DNA from: Ascarosepion bandense
Lineage: Eukaryota > Mollusca > Cephalopoda > Sepiida > Sepiidae
NCBI GenBank assembly: GCA_037127315.1
Contig: JBBBDQ010001184.1
Span: forward strand, 1,456,001 to 1,520,000
DNA: 64,000 nt
Direction: 5' to 3'
The notes under the pieces are model-generated. The model saw nothing but the letters and a program-made list of their open reading frames with translations, was not told the origin of the DNA and did no database searches. Made by a program: the position numbers and the translations under genes. This document shows positions 1 through 11,645 of this stretch, one piece after another; the first letter of the stretch is position 1, and each line of letters opens with the position of its first letter.

Positions 1-260
1 TTATTTTCATCATTTTTTATTATTATTCTTTCTGCAATAATCATGTCTTGTTCTGCTTTTACTTGTATTTCTGCAAGGGTAACTTGTAATTCACGTACTA
101 CATTTCATAATATATTTTTACTTTCTATTTGACGTTTTAATTCTACAATAACTGTGTCTTCAAACGATTCAGTATTTTTTCGTAATGATCTTGATAACCC
201 ATCTACGTTTGGTATTCTATCATAAAATCGCAATTTAATAAGACGGTAACCCAGATATAT

Positions 261-745
261 CTATTCGTTGATTACGTAAGAATCCTTTTTATGCAAATCA
301 TAAATCGATAATAGATTTCTGCGTCTGTGGTCTGTCTGCAACCGAAAACGCCTTCTGTTTATGAATTTGTTAAAATTTGTAATTGTAAATATAATTGCTA
401 ACGTGTCTTTTTCGAACTGGCTGTATTTTTTTTCTGATGGTAGTAGCGAACGCCAAGCGCGTGTGACAGCTTTCATGTTACTGTCATCATATTTATGTAA
501 ATTTACTGCTCCTATACGATAATCACTAGCATCTGAAACTAATACGATTTCTTCATTGGGATCATAGTCCTCTAATGATAAATCTGACGTTAGTACTTTT
601 TTTATTTCTTCAAACGCTTTCTGACGCTTTTCAGCCCAGTCCCACTTTAAGCACTTAAGAAAATTGTTTAGTAGGGCCCTCAAATTTTTCATATTAGGTA
701 TATAAATTTGATAATAGTTTGCTAGACCCAGAAATACTAGAACCT
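261..745 (-). pseudogene. Gypsy RT thumb and RNase H domain
   Basis: The longest open piece (692 to 261, 143 codons) has the RNase H hallmarks of Ty3/gypsy: LSLEDYDPNEE, the DAS motif with its catalytic Asp (VSDASDYRIGAVN), SEKKYSQFEKDTLAII and LQTDH. The same frame extends upstream of the ATG to about 745 with FLGLANYYQIYIPN, the usual link between the RT thumb and RNase H, so the ATG is not a real start. RNase H degrades the RNA strand of the RNA:DNA hybrid during reverse transcription. A stop at 261 cuts the domain before its end; related residues resume in another frame below 250. The coding potential is residual. Confidence 0.8.
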
Positions 746-1450
746 AGTAACGTTTATTAGAGGGGGCATATTGTTAATTGCAGTTGTTCTTGATGGATGT
801 GATTGACAATCATTTTTGTCAATGTTTTGTCCTAAGTATTCTAGGTAAACAGAACTCACATTTTTCACCACTGATTTTGAATCCGTATTTTAAAAAAAAC
901 TGTTTTTACATGCCCGATATTTTGTTCCTTAGATACACTTTCTATTAATATATTACTCAGATAAGCAACTGAGAAATTTCAATCTGCAACCATCATATCC
1001 ATACCTTGTAGAAATATAGCGAGAGCTGCTTTTATACCAAACTTTTTTAACCTGTATTTGTGAATATGCTGCAGAAAGTTCCAGCTTCGAAGGAAAATTT
1101 CGACATTTAACTTTAAAATTTCCCGTGGACTTTGTGATGATTAGTTAGGATTCTAAACATTTGTTTAACCCTGTCAAAAAAAACGTACAAACACGAACGT
1201 CTTTTTTCCTATTTTGAATGATTAATTATTTTCAATTACAACTATTTTTAAAGTTTGTTCAATATTTCGTTGAATTGACCAAATGCTGCAAATAATACAG
1301 AAGGTTTCGGTTTAAACACAGGCTTTGACATTTTTTTTACTTGAAATTTTGCTTTCAACTTGGAACACTAACCAATCATCCGACAGAAAAAACCTTTTCC
1401 AATTCTTCCTTTAAATGTTCATGCTTTTTTTTAAAAAAACTGGTCGTTTG
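745..1450 (-). pseudogene. Gypsy reverse transcriptase core, catalytic site lost
   Basis: Across at least four frame changes the minus strand keeps recognisable RT blocks: KPVFKPKPSVLFAAF near 1300, a TGLNKCLES block near 1150, YRLKKFGIKAALAIF near 1030, and KYGFKISGEKCEF near 870. At about 950-965 the polymerase box reads YLSN where functional gypsy elements have YLDD, so both catalytic aspartates are gone. The block order and spacing match a Ty3/gypsy RT of ordinary length. The copy cannot make active enzyme. Confidence 0.7.
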
Positions 1451-2239
1451 TCCACTGACATTTTAGTAATAAACAATAATAGGTAAAACCCACAGCTTAA
1501 ATAATTCCAGCCAGTGAGTACCGAATAAATTCACAGTATTTTTAACATTTTACACACTTTCTACGGAATAAGATGATACAAGTCTTTTTTCCAATAAAAA
1601 AAAATAATTTCTCACCTGATACGCTACTTGAAACTTTCGAAACCTTTTTAATATAATTTTTCGATAGCTTTCCATGTGGCTTTCTTGATTATTGTGATAT
1701 CACTGCTAGTGTTTATTTAAATTGCAACCAACATTATGAATTTTTACATACAAAAAATTCCTTGTTTTGTGTAATTATTTTTCCATCGCTTCTCTATGTA
1801 CAAACTTTTTCTTTGAAACTTTACCTTTATTTAGTTGTACAGTGTGTTTTTGTCCTACTTTTCCACACTTGTAGCATTTCGAATTCTGATTAAAGATCCT
1901 CTGACATTCGTTTGATCGTTTCTGCAGTGTAAGTTTATTACTCTAGAGTTTTATTATTTACCCACAATAATATATCATTTAACTTTTCCGTAATTTTGTC
2001 AATGTAGAATTTGTCTAAAGCTAAACGCGTCTCTATTTGCAGCAATAGCTCGTACTGCTATTTTGTTCGTATTCACCATGGCCATTACTATCTTTACCTT
2101 CTGACTTTGATATTTTCTGTCCTTCCGTATTTTCTGTATTCTAAACTTCTGTCTTTCATCCTAGAAGAGTTTTCTTATGCATTCGCTTCATCTCAGAAGC
2201 ATTAGTCTTTATTTATTATTAGTGTTTCTTTAATATTTT

Positions 2240-3286
2240 ATGCATTCTGTCGAACAACAGATATTTGTTTTCCCCATATTTCTTTTATTTTTATGGATAC
2301 GTGCCGTATTTCTGAGGTTTATTTTTATTTTTGTTCACTTTCCCTTGAACCAGTCATATGTAGCTTACTTGCGTTTGTTTGGTAATGTTTGTGTTGAATG
2401 TTTTATATTCTGTTTATTATTCTTTTTTATTGTTTGCTGCCTCTTTTTTTCATCATCTAGAGAATTTCCTTAGTCATCCACTTTTCCTGGAGTCTCTTTC
2501 CTTGAAATAATTTATTGCACCGATGGCACTACAGCTTCTATAAATACTTTTTTTTCCATTCCCATGCAAGTTATATACTTGTTTTTAACTCAGTCACAAA
2601 ATATATATTTGCTAAATGGTTTATTTGGTGGGGGGCATTATTTTGGTTTACTTTAATTATCCTAATTTTAGTCTAAGTTTGAATTTGATTGTAAATAAAT
2701 TTTTCGTTGTCACATTCGGTACTTGGACCTACAAAGAAAACTGGTACGCGGGACAAGACGATATACCTTTTTTAATTTGAAATTCGAAATTCCAAAGCTT
2801 TCTTTTTACTATGTTTCTAACTTAACTACGGATGCCAGTGAAAATATGAAGTTATTTAGTTCCCTATAAGTAGGCTGTATGGAATATTTAGGTATTAAAT
2901 ATTGTTGAACACGTCAGAAGTTGAAATGAGTAAAATATTGAACTCGGCCACTCTTTTTATTGAGGAAAAATGGCTTCCTCGACAATGTGCATTTCAAAAT
3001 CGTGACCTTTAACTTCCTTTGGAATAACTCTATTCAGAAATTACCTACGGTTTCAGCTACTGAACTAAGTTTTATCATCAATGCTTTGGTTTGTTCTCTG
3101 TTTTTTTTTTTCCTGTGTTTTTCTCATTTTCATTTTCTTCGTTATTGTTATTCTCTCTTCAACCCTTTCTCTATCTCCCTACTTTTCTTTGTGTCTTTTG
3201 ATTGATTAGTCCTTCATTTTCCTATATTATTATCTCTATCTGGTTTCCTTCTTCAGCTCCCTGTTGTCGTCTGTTTTCCTCTTCTC
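2240..3286. other. T-rich stretch without recognised gene
   Basis: The plus strand is rich in T and C; the open frames it allows are low-complexity Phe/Leu/Ser-rich peptides without domain signs. The part next to 2200 might still be decayed gypsy gag on the minus strand, but I could not follow it. Confidence 0.4.
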
Positions 3287-3287
3287 T

Positions 3288-3328
<41 letters not shown>

Positions 3329-3660
3329 CTCCTCCAGCTTTTATCTAACCCCCTCTCTTGTTTTATTATCTCTTACTTTTCTATGTTTTTTCTTTTTTTC
3401 CTTTGCTCTTTTTTGTTTGGCTTCTTCCAACCCGATTTTGATTTCTTCCCTTTGTTTTTTCATTGTTTCTTTCTATCACTGTTTTTACTTTTCTTATCAT
3501 TCTTTTCCAACTTTCTTCATTTTCTCTTAAATAATTTACTTTTTCCATCTTTTATTCCATTCTTTATTTCTTTTTCCGATTTTCCAACAACAACTGTTTT
3601 ACCGTTTTCAACATTTTCTTTTCTTTTCTTTTTTCTCACAGCATTCATTCTAAAACTTTA
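3080..3660. repeat. Polypyrimidine tract with (TC)n core
   Basis: Long plus-strand run of C and T with a pure (TC)n core at about 3293-3324. It produces spurious open frames of Ser, Leu and Phe. Confidence 0.85.
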
Positions 3661-4200
3661 ATGTGTGTTATCTACATTCTTAAATTTTCCCCGAGCGTCT
3701 AGTCTGATCTGAACTCTCTTGGCGAGCATGTCCGACTAAATCACAGATTGCAATTGACATATATCTACTGGCAAACACGACTTCTGCAAAACGAACTCTT
3801 TGCACTCAGAAAGACATATTTTCTTTCTTGGGCTTCTTGAAACTTTTCCAATCTAAATTCTTGCTTGTCGGTAGGAATTAGTTCTCTCTTTTTTTATTTC
3901 TGTAATTTATGGCATATTGCCGAATCTACGGTTTGTCCACCAGAATAAGTCTGTCTCGTTTCTCGCCAAATAATGTAAAACGACAATCATGGAATCGGCA
4001 GGTATCATCAGATTAACTAACCAATCGCAACCACTAACAGTACTCACTAACCAGATGTAAAAATGGGTGACATTTGTATATATTCAACCAAGAAAACTCA
4101 TTCTAAAACACAATGTTTTAAGAAATTTTTACCCAATATTTACTGTCACTCAAAGTAAGGTTATTGAGTGATGATGTAAGAAAACAATGTAGTGTGCAGA
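3661..4200. other. Unassigned sequence
   Basis: No coding signal, tandem repeat or recognised element on either strand. Confidence 0.4.
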
Positions 4201-4201
4201 T

Positions 4202-4464
4202 GCATTGTGGTGAAGTAGATACCGGCTTGGAACGAGGAATCGGAGAGCCGAGTTCGAGTTCCATTTGAATTCGTTGCATTCATTTAAGAAATGAATTACT
4301 CCGTCGCTGCTTTCTCCAGCTATGGGTTAAATAGCTGGACAGATTGTGTTTTATAGCTTTAGTTTTCGCCCAGTCTACCGCAGAATGTAATTGCAATCTT
4401 CTGCGGGATATTCTTCTTCCCAGTCAGTCTTCCTCCAAACTTGTATCACGTATGCCACTTAACT
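4202..4464 (+). repeat. tRNA-derived SINE, family A
   Basis: A Pol III A box (TGGTGAAGTAG, 4208-4218, fits TRGYNNARNNG) and a B-box-like AGTTCGAGTTCC (4251-4262) lie 33 bp apart, as in a tRNA head. The body (AGCTATGGGTTAAATAG, CAGTCTACCGCAGAA, CTGCGGGATA) and the tail (CCCAGTCAGTC, CACGTATGCCACTTAACT) recur in the copies near 7.5, 31.0, 38.5 and 61.0 kb. Tetrapyrimidine-free and without a 5S head in this copy. Octopus SINEs with tRNA heads are known from the literature; the exact family name is not assigned. Confidence 0.75.
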
Positions 4465-4531
4465 AAGTATAGATAATGAATGAAAGTAAGTATAGATAAT
4501 GAATGAAAGTAAGTATAGATAATGAATGAAT
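4465..4531. repeat. 23-bp tandem repeat, three copies
   Basis: Unit AAGTATAGATAATGAATGAA plus AGT, at 4465, 4488 and 4511, the last copy incomplete. It abuts the 3' end of the SINE and may derive from its tail. Confidence 0.9.
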
Positions 4532-4539
4532 CTAGACAT

Positions 4540-5645
4540 GGAAGTGTTAAGAGTGTAAGGATCAGGAAGGCGTTCTATTTTGGGAGTCTGTTCCTACAAA
4601 TAGTTTTTTTTCTGATAAGAAACTGCCCGAGAAAAACTTCTTAACAATGGTTATCAAAGAGAATAAGGTGATTTGACAATGTGTAACTATTATGGATTGT
4701 CGTAATCGTAAAATTCTGAGATGTTTGAATTAAAGAATTTAGTGTTTTTTTAAATCAGTTTCCATAGAAACGAACTAGAGTGTAGTGAAATGTTTCATGT
4801 ATATGAGAACGGAGTTTTAGGATGGAAAATAACTCATTAGCCAGAAGGCCACGTAAACGTTCTCATGTCTGAAAATTGTAACTGTGCTGCTCTATCAATA
4901 CATATTTGATTTAATGTAACACATGTAAAGCAGGAGAATCCAGTTGCATACAAAGACCTGATCATTTTGCGACCATCTTTAACGATGTATCCTGTATGCG
5001 AGTTTAACTTTAGATCTGGGGATACCTAATAGAGGCCGAAGCTTTTAAATGGAAGAAGTTGCACACTAAGAACGAACTTGGTGTCTAATCTGAACTGCAA
5101 AGCCATACAACATTTAATACTTTCTCAAGCATTCGCCTTTTGTGATGACAGTCATATAATTAACATAGAATTTCTTGCTGAGTTACATGAAGTTCTGATT
5201 GAGTTAACTGAGTACTTTTTGGTAGAATTTTCTTGGTTTAACCTTTACTCGCCCATTTTGAAACAAGAATAGCACCAAATAAATGCCCTTTTAAACATTA
5301 CGTCATCACGTTACGCTTTTGATGAATTTTACATTATTTCATGTAAAATAGAAGATATCATTTTCATAGTAAATGGCATGGAGAAGGCAGCCATTGGGGT
5401 AAACTTCCTGTCGATTTGAAACCTTTTCTTCAAATATTTTTTACAGGATCTGAAAAATGATTAGCTGTAACAGTCACACTGAAAAATATCAGTTAACGTT
5501 TGAAATTTTTTAAAGCAAAACATTCAGTTCAAAATTCGAAAAAGACTTTTGGAAAGAATTGTATCTTGTCATGCTTAAACGATTATAAGGCGTCATCAGG
5601 AAAAATGTTATTTCACAAGAACAAAATCTAAATCAATTATGTGAA
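4540..5645. other. Unassigned sequence
   Basis: No convincing gene. The 64-codon plus-strand frame at 5078-5272 has no recognisable domain and is probably chance. Confidence 0.4.
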
Positions 5646-5647
5646 AC

Positions 5648-6862
5648 TTGATTCATATTTTTTTTAATCATTTCACCCCGAGCAAGGCGGAAATGCCACT
5701 GATGTGCAGGGGGTTACATAAATGTAAAAAGATTAATTAGAAAAGAATGAGGAGTACAACCTAGTTAGAAAGGAACAATAGAAAGCTGAGATAGCAGGTG
5801 CGATGACAGATACATAGGTGGAAAGAAAGGGAAGGTTATACGGGGGTCGGGAGAGAGCTAGAGTCCACTGGTTAGTAGATGAGTATTGACTTTGTATTTA
5901 AATTTCTGGAGGTTGTAGCCGTCAGGAAAGTAAGAATACGGGAGCGAGTTCCACAGGCGTGAAGTGCGATAGAAGAAGACGCAGGAGTAGAATTGTCGTC
6001 TGATATTTGGCTAACCTGACTGTGAATGGGTGGGACCCAGTTGCCAGTCTGATTGCGCGAGTAAACACCTGTTGAGGAGGCATCAGTGACTTAAGTTCGT
6101 CTGAGCAGAAGCCATGAAAGTATTTATAGAACAGACAAAGGGAGGCCACAATTCGACGATGGGGAAATGGCTGCAGTCGAGCCGCCAGATCAGTACCTAT
6201 CACATTACAGACTCTCCTTTGGATCCTGTCAAGAACACTGAGGAGAACGGCAGGGGCACCTGACCATAAATGGCAGCAGTACTCCATGCACGGACGGATG
6301 GTTGACTTGTATATATGCAGGATGGATTCAGGTGGAAAAAACATCCTGGATCAACATAGTGACCCAACCTTCTTAGCAGTAGATTTTGCTATGGATTCAA
6401 TATAGTGGTTCCATTTGAGGTCTGAGGGACAGGGTAAGTCCGAGGAGGCGTAGTGTATTACTCTCAGGGAGAATCACTTGGTCCATGCATATGGGAGGTA
6501 GAAGAGGTTGCCTGTAATGGTTGACAGACAGCAGCTTGGTCTTAGATGAATTGAAGTTGACAAGCCACTTCTTGCCCCAGTTCACCACAGAGTGTAGATC
6601 CCGTTCAAGGTCAGCAGCGAAGATTATGTCTGTCCGCCACGACAGGTTTCTTACTGGTGCGGGAGTATATTGTAGTGTCATCTGCGTAGATGCCTACTTG
6701 GGACTTGATCTCATCTGGGAGGTCGTTGATGAAAATAAGGAAGAGCGTCGGGCCCAGGATAGAGCCCTGTGGGACACCAGCATTCGTGCTGTAGGACGAA
6801 GAGGCACGCCCATTCAGAACGACCTTCATTTTGCGGTTATTTAAGAAAGATTGGATTAACAT
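5648..6862 (-). mobile_element. 5'-truncated jockey/CR1-like LINE (family J)
   Basis: The minus strand holds the second half of a LINE reverse transcriptase. The start at 6862 is in the RT palm (NNRKMKVVLNGRASSSY), followed by GVPQGSILGP and an intact IYADDTTIYS box (6862-6611), then in shifted frames WGKKWLVNFNSSKTKLLSVN, ILHIYKSTIRPCMEYC and the C-terminal FYKYFHGFCSDELKSL (6344-5922). The 3' untranslated part ends at about 5650 with GCCTTGCTCGGGG and an A run on the minus strand. 5' truncation with a poly(A) end is typical of target-primed reverse transcription. Frameshifts near 6640 and 6390 make it non-functional. The same family recurs at 26.9, 27.3-30.0, 31.9-33.7 and 63.0 kb. Confidence 0.85.
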
Positions 6863-7437
6863 TTTATGACTACTTTAACTGCATTTTTATGCCTTAAAAA
6901 TCTTAGGCTAAATCATGGGAAGCCGATAGTAAGAAGACTGTCCTGGCCACTCCGAAAAATTACCTTTCGAAATTTTAATATGGGTCCGAAAAGGAACCAA
7001 TGACTCCTTTACGAAAAGTAGACTTCTTTTCGTCTACCATTTTAGCTACGTAACACAACAGATGAAATTGAAGGATAGTGATGATAGAAAGATTGTGTTA
7101 TGCGATTCTTTCAGTTACTAGGATCAGCCATGAATGTCAGAATACTCATTTTTAACTATACAGAAACACCGAGCATTAGTGAACAATTTTCCTAGTAAGT
7201 AAGCTGGTTTCCAAACTAAAATCAGCATTCAAAATATCTGAAGGAGTTAAATAAAGTCTTAGTGAGATATGTTACAGGAATTTGAAGCTGATATCGATAC
7301 CTTTGAATAATTATAGTTTTCTGGTGATAACATTCAGTGGGAAATATTCGTGGTTTGTGAAAAATATTTGTCTTTCTACTCACCAAAAATGTAATGCGAT
7401 ATTCGCTAAAACTTTGAAGCGACAAAGATATAATTCT
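6863..7437. other. Unassigned sequence
   Basis: Flank of the truncated LINE; no coding or repeat signal recognised. Confidence 0.4.
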
Positions 7438-7618
7438 GCTGCATTTACTTACGCGCAAATACCATTCATCTCGTCTCTCTCCAGCAATGGAATAAATAGC
7501 AGAACATATTGGGTTGGCAACAAGTTTACCGCAGAAAATAATGGCAATCTACTACGGAAAAATCATGCCCAGTCAGTCATATTTCTTTCGTTACATGTGA
7601 TCTCATATGATACTTAGC
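7438..7618 (+). repeat. SINE family A body and tail fragment
   Basis: The segment starts at the ATTTACTTACGCGCAAATACC part of the family A body and runs through AATGGAATAAATAGCAGAAC and GCCCAGTCAGTCAT to the tail. The tRNA head is missing, so this is a 5'-truncated copy. Confidence 0.65.
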
Positions 7619-7619
7619 T

Positions 7620-8308
7620 GATCGTGAGAAGAACATGTAACTAAAAGGAAGTTTTAAAGAAAATGACCTTACAAAGAAACCGTATACTTATAATCAGAAA
7701 GAGACAGCTGAAATTTATGGAGACATAATTGGGAGAGAGAACCTAGATGATTTAACATTTCTTCTTTTATGTGTTGTGTCCCTTTAGTGCAATCTTCTAT
7801 ATCTTCCTGCTACTTGTAGCTCTTAATAGATATTGTTTTGTTAATTACTCTAAACCCTGCTTTCCCATTTATTTGTTGAAGCCTATCAAGTATGCCACGC
7901 GCCGTTTCTTCCTCATGTTAAGTATAAAATGATAAGAAAAACAGTGACTTAAATACTTAGTGTGTTACTGTGAATAAACGACACAAGAGAAGCATAAAGG
8001 CTGGTAAAGAGGTTGAAGATTATTTAGGGCAGTAAAATACAGGAAGTTGTAGAGAACCGTGGTTGTATACGTACGGGACATATAAAAGAAAGAATACTTG
8101 CTCTTGTGCATTATCGCCAGCTCTTCAAACTTCATTTATGATAGATTTAATATTTTTTCATTCCCTAAGGGATCCATTTGTGAAGGAATGATATAACATT
8201 TTATTGTTATCATCATCAGATGCATTTGGGCAGTAAATTTGATGTTATTGATATTGAAAGTGATACGTTTATTTTGTCTAATTGTAACGTTTCAAATCAT
8301 TTTAAGCT
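7620..8308. other. Unassigned sequence
   Basis: AT-rich, no gene or repeat recognised. Confidence 0.4.
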
Positions 8309-8309
8309 T

Positions 8310-8663
8310 GATTTTTTTTTTAATCATATCACTCCAAGCAAGGCGGCAACGCCACTGATGTGCAGGGGGCTACATAAGAGTGAGAAGATTAGAAAAAAGA
8401 AAACCGGAAACCGCATCCTAAACATGAAACAAGGGATGAGCCTCTTCACCTGTTCAATAGATGTGGGTGGAGTGTGAACCGGGCGATAATTTAGTCTATC
8501 TACTCCAATTGAAAAAGAAAAACAAAGTGAGAAGATTAGAAAAGAGAAAACCGGAAACCGCATCCTAAACAGGAAGCAAGGGATGACCCTCTTCACCTGT
8601 TCAATAGATGTAGGTGGAGTGTGAACCGGGCGATTGTTTAGACTATCTATTCCAATTGTGCAA
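8310..8663 (-). mobile_element. Non-autonomous element with family J tail and two tandem units
   Basis: Minus orientation. The 3' end (8310-8377) is an A run preceded by a tail of about 60 bp nearly identical to the 3' end of the family J LINE (GCCACTGATGTGCAGG, AAGCAAGGCGG on the plus strand). Upstream come two copies of a unit of about 147 bp, at 8378-8524 and 8525-8663, recognised by GTGAGAAGATTAGAAAA, CCGGAAACCGCATCC, AAGGGATGA and GTGAACCGGGCGAT. It encodes no protein. A shared 3' tail suggests that the J reverse transcriptase mobilised it. Other copies are at 40.5 and 49.5 kb. Confidence 0.8.
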
Positions 8664-8840
8664 AGAATTGAGATTTGTGCATCTTTAACTCTCAAGCAAA
8701 ATAATTTTTTCATCCTATATATATTGGCATATTAAAACCAAAACAGATTTTCTCTTTAGATAATTAAAAAAAATTTCAGTTGAAACAGAACATGTAAATT
8801 TCACATCCTCAAGAAGGCAGTGGCGCACGTAGGCGTGTGA

Positions 8841-8865
8841 CCCCCCCCCCCACACACACACACAA
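8841..8865. repeat. Poly(C) and (CA)n
   Basis: Eleven C residues followed by a short CA run. Confidence 0.95.
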
Positions 8866-9790
8866 ACTCTTTAAAAGTTAGTTCTGCGTCACATTATTAT
8901 TTGGATAAATGTCCTTATAAAAGATTTACAGCGTATAAATGTTAATTTTAAAGTTGTTACACGTAAAACAGTAATCTTTCTTACTTTCAGGGACCGATTT
9001 TTTAATTCACTTGTGATAAGTGTAGAAAAAAATTGAAATTACCTGGTCAACATACACAAAACATTGATCAGGAAAAATGCAATGAAATTCAAATGTGAAA
9101 AAGAGAACGGTTAGAAAATACCAAATAAAAAATAACGGTTATATTAAGCACAATTAACTGAGATGCCAAATCCACAAAGGACAAACATCCAACAGCAGTT
9201 ATCTAAAAGTTAAAGACAGCAGTCAGCATATAAAATATTGACAGCAAAGTAAAAGAAAGATTATGAAAGTACACAGAAAAGTCACAGTTTTCTACTGTTC
9301 AGTTCTGAAAATCGATTTAATATTAATCTAACGTGCATTGAAAAGAGAAAAGAAGTAGAAGAATTTATTTGTATAGACAAAACAACGGCTACATAAAGTA
9401 GACTGATGTTAAGCAAAATAATGTTTCACAAATGTGTGCAAAATTGGAGGGAAGACAGCAAGTTAAGGAGAAATGACCAGGTCGAATAATGCAAATTGAC
9501 CCTGGAATGTATTAATTATATCAGAAGATTGGCGGATGAGAACCCAAGGAATTCAATTGCAGATGGCTATAATGAAGTAAAATATTGTGTACCTTAGTTG
9601 TTTCGATGATATCAATCGGATATTCTCTGAATAAAATTAGCTTTTGCATAGCGGAGGACAAAAGTAGGCTTGCAGTTGGTTCACGAATTGTTTCACGTTT
9701 TAGAACTAATTGATCAAAATCATAACTGTTCTTTCAGAAAGATGTCGAATATACACATTATACTTTGGTAGTAAGGGACTACCTTAACAA
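8866..9790. other. Unassigned sequence
   Basis: A-rich, no clear element; may contain the decayed 5' part of the transposase that follows. Confidence 0.35.
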
Positions 9791-9794
9791 AACT

Positions 9795-10075
9795 TTTCCA
9801 CAGCGTTGTTCAGGAAGAAGTGGTAGCATCGAATGACCACCACGTTCACTCAACCTAACACAAATGGCTTTCTTTTGCTGGATGTAATAACAATGTTTAT
9901 GAAATCAATACCTACACAGTGACCGAATTAAAAGACTAAATTCCGGAAGTATTTATCGAAATTGATCCAAATCGGAACTCGAATCATGCTAAGTGTGTTA
10001 GTGTTTTGGGGAGGTTCGAGAAATATTGCAATTTGGATGGAGGACATTTTGAGCATGTAAGATAAGAAACTGTGC
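9795..10075 (+). pseudogene. Tc1/mariner-superfamily transposase C-terminal remnant
   Basis: In broken frames the plus strand shows IEPPRSLNLTQMAFFCW-like residues near 9830-9870, matching the PPRSPDLTPxDFFLWG block of a large mariner-like group, then YTVTELKD at about 9915 and NLDGGHFEHVR ending at about 10062, which matches the C-terminal GGxHxEH end. The catalytic Asp of the SPD block reads Asn here. Such transposases cut and paste DNA at TA targets using three acidic residues. At least two stops interrupt the frame. The N-terminal half was not found nearby; a similar N-terminal piece lies at 51.2-51.4 kb. Confidence 0.55.
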
Positions 10076-10159
10076 TAAAATTGTAATTAAATACTAAAAA
10101 AATTTGAATAAATATTATTCTAACAAGTATATATAGATGTAATAAATGTTTTTACAAAC

Positions 10160-11645
10160 TAAAAATATCGGCATACCAAAAATATTAAAATCCCATATGG
10201 AAGCTCCACTGGCCAAACTGAACAGAAACAAAGCATCAGGACCAGATGACATTGTAATAGAGAAGCTGGCAGCCTGAGACGATATCGAATTAGACAAAAT
10301 CACAGAAATTGTAAATGAAATTTACAATGGCAATATCACAGAAGTCCTAAGCAGATCGAGTTTCATTTTACTGCCTAAGAAACCAGATGCAAATGAATGT
10401 GAACTCCACCAAACAATTAGCCCAATGAGACACGTAACAAGATTCGAATTCTTATGAATAGAACTCTCTGCAAAATCAGGCCAGAAATAGGACAAGAACA
10501 GTGCAGTTTCGTCAATGACACTGGAACAAGGAACGCTATATCTATTATTAAAATGTTATCAGAAAGAGTAAGAAGGACGTGTACCTGTGTTTCACAGACT
10601 ACACAATGGCGTGAGACAAAGTATATCACACATACTTGATACAGACACTCAGCAACATTGCCATACTCAGCAAAGCCAACAGAGTAATCAAGTACCTGTA
10701 CTGGCAACAAACTTTTAGCATACAGACAGGAAAGATACCAAGATAGAAAGAGATGTAAGACAAGGATGTGTCTTCTTACCAGATTTATTCAACCTATACA
10801 GAGAGACAGTTTTCAAAGCAGTAAAAGTGCTAGCAAGATTTGTCATTGGCGGCCGCAATCTGAACAATATAAAATCTGCAGATGATACCGTGCTGACAGC
10901 AAACACTGAAAGGAAACTACAAGACCTCCTACAGGAACTAATTAAAGAAAATACAAAGAAAGAACTACATATAAACTACAAGAATGCATGGTAATCAGGA
11001 AAAATAGGAGCACAAAATGCCAACTACAGGTCGGGGATAGTAAAATCAAGCAGGTACAGAAATTCAAATACCTTGGAAATGTCATAGCAGAGAAAAAGTA
11101 GTGCAACACTGAGATCCGAAAATGTATTGACATAGCAAAGGATGCATTCCAGAAGCTTAATAGAGTAATAAGAGACAAAAAAACAAAGACAGTACTTGAT
11201 TGTTATGTGATATCTGTCTTTCAATATGGCAGTTAATGCTAGAAGATTTCATTAAAAATGAAGGAAAGACTTGAAGCAACGGAGATGTTTCTCTACAGAA
11301 GGATGCTGGGGATATCATGGACAGAACGGAAGCAACAGCATGGGTTTGGAGAGCATGAATACAAAAAGGAAATTCATACTTAACCTCAGGAAAAGACAGC
11401 TAAAGTTTCTGGGACATGTACTGAGGAAGGAGGCCTTGTAGAATCCGATGTCCACGGGACGGATAGAGAGAAAAATGGACAAAGGAAACATACTTGATCG
11501 ACTTGAGATTATGGAGTTGGGTAATAGGAGAAAGGGTGTTAAGAGCTACAAGAGACAGAGAGATGTGGAAAGCCATGATTGCCTATGTTCTGAAGGCACA
11601 TGACACACAGGAGAAGAAAGTGCATATCTACTATGTTTAAGACTA
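10160..11645 (+). mobile_element. Degenerate RTE-like LINE reverse transcriptase
   Basis: The plus strand carries RT landmarks in changing frames: NRNKASGPDDIVIEKL near 10225, FILLPKKPDANE near 10370, a KIRPEIGQEQCSF block near 10480, RQGCVFLPDLFNLY near 10770 and SADDTVLTAN near 10880, which keeps the two catalytic aspartates. Further on come ALDCY-type CYVISVFQYGS, MKERLEATEMFLYRRMLGISW near 11270-11320, and a C-terminal REMWKAMIAYV. This order, with a short C-terminus after the Mxxxx-YRRMLxISW block, is that of RTE-type elements often annotated as craniofacial development protein 2-like. The endonuclease half is absent, and more than five stops or shifts are present. Related pieces are at 24.9 and 37.2 kb. 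Confidence 0.75.

Larger units (their letters stand above)
90..2200 (-). mobile_element. Degenerate Ty3/gypsy LTR-retrotransposon, gag-pol internal part
   Basis: Read on the minus strand from about 2200 down to 90, conserved pieces follow in Ty3/gypsy order: a gag tail with a zinc-knuckle-like CYKCGK motif near 1870, a stretch around 1620-1660 resembling the end of the aspartic protease, reverse transcriptase from about 1445 to 700, RNase H to about 265, and a connection segment with a DGLSR motif (usually DALSR) near 200. Reading switches frame many times, so this is an old, dead copy. No LTR was identified at either side, and the integrase would lie off the left edge. Gypsy proteins normally copy element RNA into DNA in the cytoplasm and integrate it. 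Assignment to Ty3/gypsy rests on motif order; the family within it is not determined. Confidence 0.8.

Noticed and set aside
3264..3661. Overlapping Ser/Leu/Phe-rich plus-strand frames
   Set aside because: Artefacts of a polypyrimidine tract.
5078..5272. Small host gene
   Set aside because: A 64-codon frame with no domain, splice signals or flanking coding sequence.
6521..6844. 107-codon plus-strand frame
   Set aside because: Antisense of the family J reverse transcriptase.
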